62,000 nt of DNA from Symbiodinium natans (GCA_905221605.1 CAJNDS010002640.1:108654-170653), one strand, 5' to 3'; shown: positions 1-12,900, numbered from the stretch's first letter. Notes: generated from the sequence alone by a model not told the origin. Numbers and translations: made by a program.

Positions 1-640
1 AACTGTAAGGTCTCTGTTCTGCTTCTTGCGCAGTTTTTTCTTGGAGGCTACAGACATAGCGGGAGAGTGCTTCGCACCCCCATTTTGCCGTTAGGCAAAA
101 AATCCAAGTTTAGATTAATCACTCTGTTTTCAAAGATGAAAAAAATGAACGCTCTCTTCTCTACTTCTCTAAAATGCAAACAAAAAAAGAGCGAGAGTGG
201 ACATTTAAATGAATTCTCGACTTCTCTGATTTTCGAATCCTCATTCTCTGATTTCAAAATAAACACAAGATTTAGATTAATTTCTTGCATTCTTGGTTTT
301 CGAACAATGAACACAACAAGCAACAAAAAAGGGGAGTTATTCGAGGAGTCAACGTTCACCTCCCTCGTTTCGATTTTCTTTTGTGTCCGTTGTTCAAGAA
401 TCAGAAAGTGTCCATTGTTTTTTTTGAAAAGACAGACTTCGAATTCCATCCCACTCGTTTCTAGTCTTTTGTTTCTTGCGTTCAGAAGAAGAAGTCACCC
501 CTGTTTGGTTGGGAAGACCAGCCTTCGCTTACCGTTCACCTTTGCTGAGCTTCAAAGAAATTCCTTCTTTCTCACTTGGTGCACTGTACGTTGGCCAAAC
601 GCTTCGGGTAATTTGTCTCGTTTTCGCCACGCATGAATCG
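1..640. other. AT-rich, pyrimidine-rich island with no supported gene
   Basis: Composition is far more A/T-rich than the rest of the window and full of TTCTCT/CTTCTC runs and A-runs. The 10-mer TTAGATTAAT occurs twice (near 111 and 281), and related phrases such as CTCGACTTCTCTGATT and CATTCTCTGATTTC recur, as in a decayed tandem repeat. A 189-residue frame on + and a 133-residue frame on - both stay open, but both are Ser/Phe/Lys-rich low-complexity reading and neither has a recognisable domain, so I do not call a gene. It could be an old repeat, a mobile-element remnant or a scaffold edge. Confidence 0.5.
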
Positions 641-782
641 AGGAAAGCAGAGTGAGCAAAACGGCTGCACTGTCTGCCTGATACTTGGAAAGTGTGCTCT
701 GAGGGCAGCATCCACGGAGCCTTTTGACCCAAGTACAGACGCTTTGCAACACCGAATTCCTGCTTCTTTGCCTTTTCTAGCA

Positions 783-906
783 TCGGGGTTGAGGGGATTT
801 GGAGCTTTCTCGGGTTTTAGAGTTCAGGGCTTTTTGTGGTTTAAGGCTTTTAGGGCCCAGGGTTTTTTGGATTAGGGCTTTTTAGGGGGTTTCTGGGGCT
901 TGGGGC
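783..906 (+). repeat. Degenerate telomere-like G-rich tract
   Basis: Repeated variants of GGGTTTAG, GGGCTTTT and GGGTTTTTTGG run through this stretch. They resemble decayed TTTAGGG units on the + strand. The same kind of tract recurs near 7903, 35591, 48394 and 53472, so it is a family of intergenic/intronic sequence and not a chromosome end. Confidence 0.5.
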
Positions 907-1215
907 TTTTTCCCCAACAGTGCGGGCGGGGCCTTGGTTTCGACGCTTCCGCTGTCGTGCCGTGGCGACGCTCCCGCTGTTCGCGCGAATTCCGCCCTGG
1001 CCTCTTTACTTGCACAGAAAAGACCTCCCAAAAAAGTTTCAAACCTCTAATAGCAGTGCTATGCTTCATCGAGCCTCTCGCTCCCTCCTTAGGGGCCAAC
1101 CAAGCTTGCACACAGCGCTTGGTTGATTTAGAATCCGCCATTTCAAGTCAATCTACCCCTCGATGCCGGCCAAGGTGCGGGACATGTCCCGCACATGCGT
1201 CCGAAGTGAAATGAA

Positions 1216-1345
1216 ATGAAATGTGGTTGTAGTTGTAGTTGTCTTTGTCGTTGTCGTTGTGGGTTGTGGTTATGGCTGTAGTTGCAGTCGTAGTTGTAGT
1301 TGTAGTTGTAGTTGTAGTTGTAGTTCGTAGTTGTAGCTGGTAGTC
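1216..1345 (+). repeat. GTAGTT hexanucleotide repeat
   Basis: Imperfect GTAGTT/GTTGTA units, interrupted by GTCGTT and GGTTGT variants, run up to the CAG tract. It is simple-sequence DNA; the Asn/Tyr and Thr-run frames it produces are artefacts of the repeat. Confidence 0.85.
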
Positions 1346-1366
1346 GTCGTCGTAGTAGTAGGAGGA

Positions 1367-2122
<756 letters not shown>

Positions 2123-3382
2123 ATGCTTCGCGTTTTCATGGTATCGGGCGAGGAGTTTGCCACACACATTGGAGGAGATCTGAATGATGTGCGAAGTTTG
2201 AAACGGCATCTTTGGAAGACCCGTGGAGTATCGCGTTTCAGGCAAAAGTTGCTGTATAATGGTGTTGTCTTGGATGACCATACGACGTTGGATCAGCCGT
2301 TAGACTTGCAGCTTGTTCTGATGTCTTTTGTCAAAGTTGGGCGATTACAGCTTGAGGCGTTCAGCGAAGCCTTTGCGTCGGGTCACGTTCAACAAGTCGA
2401 AGAGATGCTTCACCGACTGCACGATCCAAATCAGCGAGACCGCAAGCGCCAGTGCCCCTTGCCGCTGCTTGAGGCCGCAGAGAAGGGACACGCAGAGGTT
2501 GTGCGCTTGCTGCTGGAGGCCTGTGCCGACAAAGAAGCATTCCGGCAAAACGAAACATCACTTCGCATAGCGTCCGCCAGAGGTCACGTGGAAGTTGTGC
2601 ACGTACTGCTTGAAGTCGGTGCAGACCCAAATCTTGAGCAGCAAGGTGTGCATTTTTTGCACCAGGCACTTCATGGAGCAGCGGCTCAGGGCTATTTTGA
2701 CATCGCAAAACTGCTGCTGAAGTCAGGCGCTGAAAAAGACAGAGACACCTACGAGGGAACACCTCTTTGCTTAGCATCCAGTGGAGGTCACGTGGATATC
2801 GTCACCTTGCTGCTGGGGGCGGGTGCCGACAAAAACAAAACGTCGCTGCACGTGCAGCCCAGGACGCCTCTATGCAGAGCAGCTGGCAATGGGCACGCAA
2901 AGATTGTGCAGTTGCTCTTGCAGGCTGGTGCTGACAAGGATGCTGAAACGCCTCTTGGCCATGCATCTGCCGCAGGCCACTTGGATATCGTACGGATGTT
3001 GCTGGCGGCCCGCTGTGACCTTCACCCGTGCGATGCATTTGGCAAGATGCCGTTGCTTGCAGCATCAGAAGGAGGGCATCCGCATGTCGTGAAAGAACTG
3101 TTGCTACATCCCTGCTGGAAACTTTTGTCAGCTTCTTGTTTATGTGTTGAAACAATTATGCTGCCAACTCAGTTGCCATCCCAAAAAAAATTCCAAGAAA
3201 GGTTAGATGCCGGAGCCAGTACGGATGGCGTGCTGCCCGATCCCACCACTGGCATTGGATCACACCGAGTGCTTCACGATCCGGCAATATTGACACTCCT
3301 GTTGGATGCTGCTGCCCGGGCGGGCAAAGTCGATCTACAGAATTTGCCCTTGTTGTACAGAACCAAGAGCAGTAAAGCTTGA
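2123..3382 (+). CDS. Ankyrin-repeat protein with N-terminal ubiquitin-like domain
   Basis: An uninterrupted 419-codon frame. Residues 1-70 (start MLRVFMVSGEEFA, then FRQKLLYNG and DLQLVLM) form a ubiquitin-like fold of the kind that precedes ankyrin repeats in many dinoflagellate proteins. That homology is why I choose the ATG at 2123 over the upstream extension. About seven ankyrin repeats follow, roughly at residues 113-140, 145-170, 181-205, 212-238, 248-272, 276-300 and 308-333, each with the GH-x-x-VV-x-LLL-x-x-GA core. The last 85 residues diverge from the consensus but end in one more hydrophobic LLLDAAARAG helix. The expected role is a cytoplasmic or nuclear scaffold for protein-protein contact; the partner cannot be read from sequence. 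It is the only clearly intronless gene here, which may reflect retroposition (inference). The next gene's possible ATG lies 13 bases after the stop. Confidence 0.95.
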   Translation: MLRVFMVSGEEFATHIGGDLNDVRSLKRHLWKTRGVSRFRQKLLYNGVVLDDHTTLDQPLDLQLVLMSFVKVGRLQLEAFSEAFASGHVQQVEEMLHRLHDPNQRDRKRQCPLPLLEAAEKGHAEVVRLLLEACADKEAFRQNETSLRIASARGHVEVVHVLLEVGADPNLEQQGVHFLHQALHGAAAQGYFDIAKLLLKSGAEKDRDTYEGTPLCLASSGGHVDIVTLLLGAGADKNKTSLHVQPRTPLCRAAGNGHAKIVQLLLQAGADKDAETPLGHASAAGHLDIVRMLLAARCDLHPCDAFGKMPLLAASEGGHPHVVKELLLHPCWKLLSASCLCVETIMLPTQLPSQKKFQERLDAGASTDGVLPDPTTGIGSHRVLHDPAILTLLLDAAARAGKVDLQNLPLLYRTKSSKA

Positions 3383-3395
3383 TTGATTCCAGAGC

Positions 3396-6300
3396 ATGGG
3401 AATAGAAAGGTCAGCGGCCGAACAACTGGATCTTGCTCTGCTTCAGTTCCCTCCGCCCAAGCTTCCTCAATGCAAACCACAAAATATAGGTGCATTTGCT
3501 ATGTATGTTTCGTTGCTACGATCCAGCTGCGACTCTGCCTGTCTTGCTGGTATGGTTGTTCTCGGCACCTCCGCAGTGCCGACATGCTGCCCAGGGTACA
3601 GTCTGCGGTCAACGAGCATTTAGCTTGCAAGTGGACGGCTGTTCATGGTTTCCTCCACGAGCCAGTTCTTCACCACTCACGAGCCATGTTGGGTGCGGAC
3701 GGTCATTAGTTTCTATGCAGCAGCTGCAGGCGCCAGCTTTGCTTTTCGACTCTGTATGTGTCTGTCTAGTAGCCCCTAAGTAGCCTGTGAAACCCACGAA
3801 CAAGAAACACCCGAGAAATTCCATCTTGTGCAACGTGGTTGAAGACGTCGCAGGATGATGAAGCGCGAAAGGACTGTGGGCCCCCAGGATTGAATGATGC
3901 ATGATGATGCATGGGCAAAATTTGGGTTGCATCGTGTTGTACGTTTTGCACGTAAATGCTAAGCTGCGAGGTCACCGCTTTGAATTGTGAGATGGTCGCT
4001 TGGCAGACATCGAACATTGAGCTGATGTTTATGCCAGACATTGTTGTGGCAAGAGTGCTGTTTAGGAATGACAGTGGACCGTGGTGGGGAACAGCTTCTT
4101 CTTCGAAAGCTTCCGGCTGTTGACCGGATGCTCGGTTGTTGTGTTCTGCGATTCAAAAGCGTTCATAAGTTTCAAGATGTTGCAGCAGCCGATGACGGCA
4201 CTGTGGCGCACAGACAGCTTAACGGTTGCTTTACCTTTCTGACAGCCCAGGACAGCTCCAATTACACCACCCACGATTCCCAGTACAGTTGCTACACTTC
4301 CCAGCTGTCAGCGTGCAGGTGTGGTATGCCGTGCTATTTATTGCCGGATCTTGATGTAATTTTCTCTTGGAGGAATGGGATCGGCCAGCACTGCGTCCGA
4401 TCATTGGGGCTTATCTGCGACGAGCTGGATGTCCTGGCCTGCGAGGACCGAGGCAGAGATGTCTCGAGTTGAAGCTTGGCCACACTTAATGGCAGAATGC
4501 TGCTATATGCTGCTGTTGCTGAGCTTGGGTATCTTTTTAAATGCGGGCTAGCCGTTCTGAAGTTCTGCCTGAGCATGTTAAGACCGCCAACGGCAGATGC
4601 CAAGATGCCCAAGAAAGTGGTGCTCTCAGGATGCGAGGGATGCAATTCCACTTCGACGGTCTCAGGGCATTTGGGACAAAGCAATGCCCATGCTGCCCTC
4701 ACCACTGCCGAAGAAGCTTTACCAAAGACGGAGGTATGACATGCCATTTCTGGACCGCAGGGGCAGGGGTAGCTTTACAGCAGTCCTGTGTTCAAGAAGA
4801 GTGTGAGTGAAGATTTCGATTTACAACATGACACGTTCACTGTCTTGTGAAGGATCTCAGCAATGTGTCATGGTTCTCCGGTGGAGACGATTCGCCGATG
4901 GAGCTTCAGAGCCCACAGATCTTTGATCAAATCGGTGGCCTGCGCACCGTTGTTGATTGGTGATGCATCAGCCTTGAAGCCAAGGAGCTCTTGCGCGGAA
5001 CTCACAGCAAGTGCAACATCTATACCGAGTGACTTGTTTCAACAGGGGCTCTTGTCGCCACATCGTGCGAATCGTTGCGTCTCCGCTAGCATCTCCATGT
5101 CCAAGGTCGACTGGTGATAGCTGAAGGTCCAAAATGTGGCAAAGATCTCACACAGGCCCCCAATGATGGGCCAACAATCATGACACAGCATCTAGCCTCT
5201 GTTCGAATCTATTTCCGAATCAGAGAACCTGCATGCCGGAAATACGCAGGGTTGTGCAAGCTTTGCAAGGGCAAGAATCTCTCAGAAATCTGTTAAGATT
5301 GCAGGACAGAAGACTGTCCACCGGCTGCGGGCACAGGCGAAGACAACGAATGCTCGTCGGAGTCATGCCTGAAAGACAAGTGTAGAGTTGCAACAAGACA
5401 AGCAATCAAGATGTCATCATGAGTGGAGCGATGCAGAGCATTTCATGCGCAGCAAACTAGCTCAGTGGCGCCAAGGTGCTTCAAAAACTGCACGGGAGTC
5501 GAGGAGCCGCGAAAAGCTGCTTCCCATTGCGCCAAAAGCAAACAGGACCTCTCTGGATGTACTCGAAAAATGTACGACAGATGTCATATGCTGCCAGACG
5601 TGGATGCGCCCATGCTGGTCAATTGCTTGGCTCTGGCCAGGAGTTTTTTCGTAAGTTCCATGGTGTCCAAGGAACGTGTCGCTGCCTTAGCCCGTGCTCG
5701 GGACATTGGTGGACTCCGCAAGGTACAGGTAATTGCCTTTGGTGCAGGTGGTGTTCGTCCGCAAGACGAAAGTGAAGCTGAGCCTGTCTGACTCCAGGCC
5801 AGCAGTGTTGTTGTTCTGAGCAGTAAGCTACTTATACATCGGGTCATTTCCTGCCATGTGGGCCTAGAGTCTTAAAGCGTGCAGGGGATGAAGTGCAGAT
5901 TCCCTTCTCATCTTTCAGAGCAGGCGGAGTGTGCTTGCCCAGCCGGAAACACCGGGCTGCCCAACTTGCGGCTACCGTCTCACAGCAGCCCGGCTGTATT
6001 TCACCTTCCGCCAACAATTTGACACAGCCCTTTCTGCCGCATCGAGGTGTCCTGGAGCTGTCCACGCTGTAGAGGGCGTGACAGCAGTTCGGCGGAGGTT
6101 TTCTGCCTAGCCTGCGTTGCTAGCATGGCCACTGACCTTCATTTCAATCTAACATGCCTGTGTGCGTGTGTGTGTCTTCGCCCTCCAGGTCAGGCAGCGT
6201 AGCATGGAGGATGAACACCCAAGCCCCAGAGCTGCAGGAGGAAGGGGCCGAAGCCACATTGTCTTGGCGCTTGAAGGGTTCTTTCGAAAGCGGTTTCGCT

Positions 6301-6867
6301 TTAGGAGCCGAAGCAGCTGGACATTCCTCGGCGCCAGCAGTGCCACATCCAGAAGCAGGTCTCGCGCTGTTTTTCGTGGCTGAAGATGTAGTTTTCCTAC
6401 AAGCAAAGGTGCTTGTGGCAAATGACAAGACTGCCGGGTTTCATGCCGCTCTTGTCTCCTTTCTAGGACGCAAAACCCAGATGTTTCCCGTACGTTTGTG
6501 GCCATTTGTCCAAATGGGCGATCTCGAAGATGTACCCTGCACGGCATTGTTCAACAGCCTGAAGAATCATGGCGAGGAAGGCCCTGGTCCCCACTTTGAC
6601 AAGACCCCATGGCCTCAGGGCCTGCAAGGGGGTTTCACGCTTTCCCCCTTCTTACAAACTAAACCCTCCGAAGGTCATGACGGCCTTGGACAGCAGAGTG
6701 CCAACAGCTCTTTTCACCCGCCCGGGTCTGGCTCGGGCAACTCGCATGCAGACACGGCGCGTGTGAGAGCCGTACATTCGGGGCGCAGTGAGCAGAGCTT
6801 GCAAGGTTTGCATACACATGGATACACTCTGGCTTGGCATCCTGTGATGCAACGTGATGCAACATGA
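3396..6867 (+). CDS. Multi-exon cysteine-rich protein, function unknown
   Basis: A run of coding-looking segments, all on +. Candidates: 3396-3486 (starts MGIERSAAEQLDLALLQ), 3957-4133 (EMVAWQTSNIELMFMPD), 4160-4472 (KFQDVAAADDG, then a Cys-rich stretch ending CEDRGRDVSS), 4476-4732 (SGCEGCNSTST; possible GTATGA donor at 4733), 4838-4953 (DLSNVSWFSGGDDSP), 5107-5296 (Cys-rich, GLCKLCKGKN), 5423-5791 (PRCFKNCTGVEEPRK; several more Cys), 5841-6070, 6080-6155 (SSSAEVFCLACVASM), and 6187 to about 6600 (NTQAPELQEEGAEATLSW). The spacing of Cys residues suggests a disulfide-rich extracellular or luminal protein, but I recognise no family. The last stretch to the stop at 6867 is open in several frames and weak. 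Whether this is one gene or two, and whether 3396 is the true start, is unresolved. Confidence 0.45.
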
Positions 6868-6896
6868 TGCAACATGATGCGACATGATGCAACATG
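6844..6896 (+). repeat. 10-bp tandem repeat (GATGCAACAT)
   Basis: Five near-identical decamers of the form GTGATGCAAC/ATGATGCAAC follow one another, with one G-for-A change. It overlaps the end of the preceding open frame, which adds doubt to that frame's last codons. Confidence 0.85.
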
Positions 6897-7082
6897 TGAG
6901 AGTGTTTGAGGAACGAGGGGCACCCTCGTGAAGGAGGAAAGTGGCCGGGTTTGAGCCCTTGCTGCACTAGAGCATCGCTAGACATACCTTTGCATCGTTT
7001 ACGCCCATAGTGTGTTCAACGTGAAACAATGTGAAACCCTTTGCGACCACGCCGTTTCGAGGCACGGGCTGTGGTGCTCCAG

Positions 7083-9851
7083 CAGCCGCAGATGGAGAGA
7101 GCTGCCGAAGGTGTGGACACAAACGGCAGCTCGACAGCAGCTGCAGAGACATTTGTGGTGTCTTTCGCGGTCTTTCGACGTGGCTAGGTTCGACTCGACA
7201 AGTCTGAAGCATCTCGTTACCATCGGTGCTTCGAGGCCTCCCGCAGGTGCCTCGTCAACAGCGCGTGCCTCCATGATTACCACAGAGGATGTGAGGGCCA
7301 CTCGCTTGGCGAAATCATGTATCATGTTCTGTCTGGGTGACTGCCAGGGTCGGTATTGGATGGCAGAACTTGCCCTGCACAGGCAGATGTCTTCGGCAAG
7401 CTGCAGGAACATGGAGAGGTGCATTGTGACGAGCTTCCTCGTGGCTTGGAGTTGTGTGGCTTCGTGGGCATTAAGAAGGAATGGGTTCAGTCAGTGTGTG
7501 CCGCTTGGACTATGACTGGATGCAGGATGCAGGATTTCGTGCAATCTTGCGCATGTGAGACTCGAGAGGATCTTTACATGCCTCTAAGGACTCAGTGACC
7601 AAGTACTCCACACTGGAGCTGGAGGAATTCCTTGAGTTCGTGCGAGGCTACGAGTCTCTCCAGGAGAGAGCCTACAAGGAGCGCACCTGATCCAGCTTGC
7701 TGTGACGCAGCACAACAGCTCTAAGAAATCGACGTATATAGCCGTGAGTCGCCGTGTCTCTGCAACACTTGAATGGTTCACAGGGCATCCTCTAAATTTC
7801 ATTCGTTGGGGTCAGTTTTGTTTTTTTGTCAGTAGTGACCAAATCAATATGAGTTCCAACCGCAAGAAGCAAGAAAACAGCAGCAGCGTACACACGTGTT
7901 TAGAGTTAGGTATTGAGGGTTTAGAGTATGCAGGGTTTTCGGGAAAATCGGTTTTGGGGTCTTGATTGAGGGTATTCGCGGTTTACTGTTAAGGGTATTC
8001 AGGGTATAGGTTATTTCGGGGTTCAGGGTACTGGGGGTTTAGCGAATTTAGGGCTTAGGGTGTTGATGGTATTTAGGGCTTCATGGTAGTTAAGGTTTCA
8101 GGGTTTCGTGGGTTTGGGGTATTTGGGGTCTTAAGGGTTTGGAGTATTTGGGTTCTCAGCGCATCGAGGGTTTAAGGCAATTGGGGTTTGGGGTATTGAG
8201 GTTTGTGGTGTGGGCCTCCCCTCGGATATTGGCTAGCTGTCGTTGGCCTCGGCTTACCCTTCAAGTTGATACCTTCCATTGGCTTCCCAGCGCTGGTCGG
8301 TGGCAGCTCAAAGACGAATCCCATACTCAAACTAGCTCAGAGATGTAAGAAACCCTAAACCCTAAACCCTAAACCCTCAACCCTAAACCCTGAATCCAAA
8401 ACCCTAAACCCTAAACCCTAAACCCTAAACCCTAAACCCTAAACCCTAAACCCTAAACCCTAAACCCTAAACCCTAAGCCCTGTGAGTAAGAACCCTCAA
8501 AGACATTTCCAGCACCGAGGAGGCTTTCGAGGAGGCAGACCTAGACCGGTCTGGCACGGTGGAGTCTGCTGAGCTTGCCGAGGCCGACTGTGCAGTGGCT
8601 CAGCCTTGTAGCTTTAAGTTGAAAACCCTTACGCACAACTGCTGCAGCGGTAGTAGTGCTAGTAGTGGTCGTCGTCCTCCTCGTCGTCTTCTTTGTCGCA
8701 ATACTACGACGACTACAGCTACTACTCCATACTACTCCCACTCCCGCTCCCGCTCCCACTGCCACAACCACTACCACAACCCCGCAAGTGACGCCATTCA
8801 GGGAACTTCGCGATTCAAGAAACTGCCGGACTCAGGAAGCTGGAATCCGCGGTTTCCAAATCCGCCGTTTCCCAGTCGCTGGTTCCTCTTTGCGAATTGC
8901 GCTTTTGGAGTTTGCGTTTCCAGTTTTCGGGATCAGCGGAAGCTGCGAATTCGCGGTTTGCAGCTAGTTTCCCGAATGTCGGTATCCACGTCATTTGCAG
9001 TTTCCCAAGTCCATGTTTGCAGTTTCCCAAACCCGGTTTGCGACTCCCCTTTCTGCTTGTTCGTAAATACGTGTTCCAATTTCTGCGTTGCTGTTCCTGC
9101 TTGCGTTGTCTCTGTAGACAATCTTTTGCAATGTCCTGCCGAGCAGCACCAAATTTGCGGGCGGCAACTAGGGATACCAGATGATATGCCCAACTCTACA
9201 TGACATAAAGAAAGGCACAACTGCAACTTGGCAAAACTTGGTTCGCCTTTTGCTCTGCCATGAATGTCATGACCTCGGAAGTTCCAACAGGTGCTGAAGC
9301 AGTTGCAAATTGAGCCCATGCCTAGACCTCAGTTATTCGTGAGCAGCAGCGACCGGCGGGCAGATTCCGAAACTGGAGGCACTAAGCCAGGTGAACGGGT
9401 TGCAGATTAAGGGTCGGCCCAGCCAGGACCCATGTGCTGGATGAAGTCATTCAGGAGGTGGACGAGGCGAGCCCCGAGTCGTTTTGCGCTGCACTGCGGT
9501 GAGTGCAAGACACAGTTCACATCCAAGTCATGCTGTGAATCCAGGAGGGCCATGGGGAACTGGTCTACAAGGAGTTCAAGCACTTGATGGACTTGCTCAT
9601 CCTTCGCGAGGGCTTTACCAGCAGCGAGTACGACCAGTTCATGGAGATGTTTGCAGCGTGGCTACGAGCAGAATCACCGCATCTCTGATGCTGATCATTT
9701 GTTGTGCGATCAAGTAAACCACGAATGTTTCAGGCCAGATTTGACAGGGACAACTGCGGCAAGATAGATGCTCAGGAGTTCCATGCGGTCTTGAATTGGC
9801 TGCTCCGTTGCAGTTCCTTGTGCGAAGTCGCTCGAGCCGAGTTCACACACA

Positions 9852-9910
<59 letters not shown>

Positions 9911-12900
9911 GAAGGTTGGGCTATGCCATGACAGTGGAGGATCTCATACCGATCATGCGAGACTCGGATGTCAAGCTGACGGGTCTCATGAACCACCGCG
10001 AGTACTTGATGTGTGCCTGGCCAGCAAGAGCACGCATGACTGTCGCAACAGGAGTTGCAGTGTCCTTTGCGATTCCCTTTTGTTCGCCTAAACTCCGAGA
10101 CTTTCAGAGTGATAGTGAGATCGTGAGCAGCCGACACAGACGAGCCGGTGCTCAAGATGAGAAAAAAGAGGAGCTGGCAGAATAACTAGCAACATATTAC
10201 TGCGGCATTGCCTCCAGAAAACAGGGCAGCTGAGTTGTCCGGCTTGGGAGCTGAGGCCTGCGAAAGGTCCGGGAACACGAGCTGCAGGAGGTGCGGCTGT
10301 CAGTCCTGTGCAGTTTTGGGACTGACATATTGTGATCAACAGTTCCGCCAACACTTATGCCAACATTCTGTTGTGGGATGGCGTGCCAGGTCCGTCGGGT
10401 GATGGAATCCACCGTTTCAGGGCAAAATGCTGGCGGCACCCTCTCCCTCCACAAGTCTGTGCCTTCCTCTGCAGCTGGATTTTAGCATCGTGTGGCAAAA
10501 GACAGTTGTGTGGAGCCTGTGCTCGCAAATCATGCGGATCGATGTAGATGGTGTGACGCCAGAGGATGTACCGGTCGTATTGAAGCAGCTGGGCTATGAC
10601 ATGTGGGATCACCAGGCCATCAGCGAGGCGCCCTGCTGTAGCTATGGGGGCATCAGGGTGCACGGTTTTTTCCATTGCGCGATGCAGAGCGAGAGCCCTC
10701 TTCCAGGCAGCCGAGGAAGCTGGGCTCCAGGGAATGAGCACGCCAACAGCTTAGGGCCTCTGGCTTTCTTTGGTTCTTGGAGGCCTTGTGGCACATGTAA
10801 GGAGAACCCTAAACCCTAAACCCTAAACCCTAAACCCTAAACCCTAAACCCTAAAACTAGGAGTGCCATGATGGTACATTGCATGTTCGGCGAGGTTGGA
10901 CCTCAGCGCGCTTTGGCGGCTCTTGTTGGTGTACCGTCAGCGAGAGGCCCAAGCTTGGATGAAGGGCCATGGGCCCCCCAATTCTTGGAGAAGGGTTCTC
11001 CGAATGGTCTTCTGAATAGATTTCTGTAGATTTCTGTACCTCTCTGGACATATCTGTACAGTTCTCCAGCACCATGATCCCGGTGTGCCCCTGCTTAGGC
11101 TTCCTCATTAGTGACGCTTTGTTTTCCGGTGTGCCAGGGGATGCGGAACGAGGAGCTGCAGAGCATCGATGCAGCCTTCCGTCGGGAAGACCAGGAGCCA
11201 ACAACAGAAAAAAGAAGAGCGAGAAGCTCCCGAATGTGAGTGTCAGGGACAGGTACGACTTGGAACCCAGAAACGTCCAGAATCCAGAGCCTGAAGCCCA
11301 GCGAGGATGGCTCGGGAGAACTGAACTCCCTCGAGGCTGGAATGGCTCGGTGAGTGTGTGTGGGGATGTGTGGGGCAGCTCAAGCAAACTGTTGGCCTAA
11401 GATCGTTCAGAGAGCATTGGCAGCGCAACAGCGCAGTTCAATAGTCTCCCGAGCGTAGAATCGGCCCATGCTTTCATTGTTGGCAGTTCATGCTCTGACA
11501 CGACAGGTGCCCTCCGCTGTTCGCGAGCTGGGATACAAGGTCAGCTTTGAGGCGGGAGTGAGCTTTGCCGTGCGGCTCCGACCACGCCAGACTGCCGCAA
11601 AGATGCCTCCAAATCTTCGGAATTGCGGCATAATTACGGCTCTCCTTGCCGTTGGTTGCAACTACAGAAGACCTTCCTTGCCTTCTGTCAAACACTGGTC
11701 GCAGTACGAGGGCTGCGTCTTGCTTCACAAGCTGGGCCCACACTTCTGGCTCTATGGTGCAGTGTACTCTATCTTCAATGGTTCTATCGAGTCGTCCTGT
11801 CTCTTTCTGGGGCCTCCATTCACACGGGCGTCGGAATTAGGCAAGAGCCGTTCTGGACTGTTGGGGTTCGAGCCGCTTTGTTTGTTTGATAGTCATGTCG
11901 GTCAGGGTCCGGAAGTCAAGCGCAGGTCACAACTCGGGAAATGGATGGCGGTATTAAAATTGGGGTGGTTCCGTACCCCCTCAGGCCATGCAGAGCGTCC
12001 TGCGGCAGGCAGGTCTGTAAGGAGTACAGGGCGATCGTGGCATCTGACTGCAGGTTTGCCGATGCATGACGTAGATTCTGGCTTGTCACGGCATCTTGCA
12101 AACATGTCGCAGTCCAGCCAGCAGAGCCAACAAGTCGAGTTTTGACACTGTCAGTTGCCTGAAGCTATCGATGCTGATGATGAACCTATTCTTCGGCTTT
12201 CCTGGTCATTTGCTTTCAAACGAATCATCATGTTGATGCTTGTCAGGTTGATGTGGATGACTCTCATCGCTTAGAACCGACCTGCACTCAGCAGGCCGTG
12301 ACTTTCTAGCAATGCCATGGCATCATCGAGGGCTGTGCATGCAACGTTGTCTGCTGAGGCGACAATTTCGCAAGATGGTCCGCATGCTGCAGGTCTTGAT
12401 GGGCAAATAATGGCGTGAATGACATGAGCCTACATGCGACTGGCGATGCACATAAGAAACCAAAATTATGTGAAGTTGTGAGAGGAACGTGACATGTTCT
12501 GCTTCCAGCAGGCCAGTGTGATGCACCGTGCATCAAACAGTGTTGACAAGTTGAAGCCGCGCAAGCGGTTGTCATTCATTGTCATTATACCCAAGGGCTC
12601 TACAGACTTGTGCAGGTTTTCGACGAGTACGATCCTTGTGCATTGAAGGCAGCGCAGAAGCATGCTCCAACTGATCGTCGCAAACGCAGGGGCAAATGGG
12701 AACCGAAGTATCAGCCAGGTCATCAGTGCGGCGGATGCTTCCAAGGCTATGCTTTATTATGCTTTATTTAATCGTTCTTGGCGAGTCCTGCTTTTGATGT
12801 GCTCAAGCTGGGGTGGATGCAGGCCTTTGCGAGTCTCGGCTATGGGGCAGACAAGGATGCATCTCCTCCTGCGCGCAGTGATATGAGGTTCTTCTGTGTT

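Noticed and set aside
3766-4274. A - strand gene suggested by SGINISSMFDVCQATISQF and a Gly/Val-rich helix
   Set aside because: The + strand reads EMVAWQTSNIELMFMPD and KFQDVAAADDGTVAHRQL at the same places and fits the run of + exons. The - frames are complementary shadows.
4863-5117. A separate small gene in this frame (RRWSFRAHRSLIKS)
   Set aside because: Its first half overlaps a better frame (DLSNVSWFSGGDDSP); only the second half is plausible, as part of the Cys-rich gene.
8351-8482. A chromosome end
   Set aside because: Both sides carry exons of the same gene, and other arrays in both orientations occur throughout the window.
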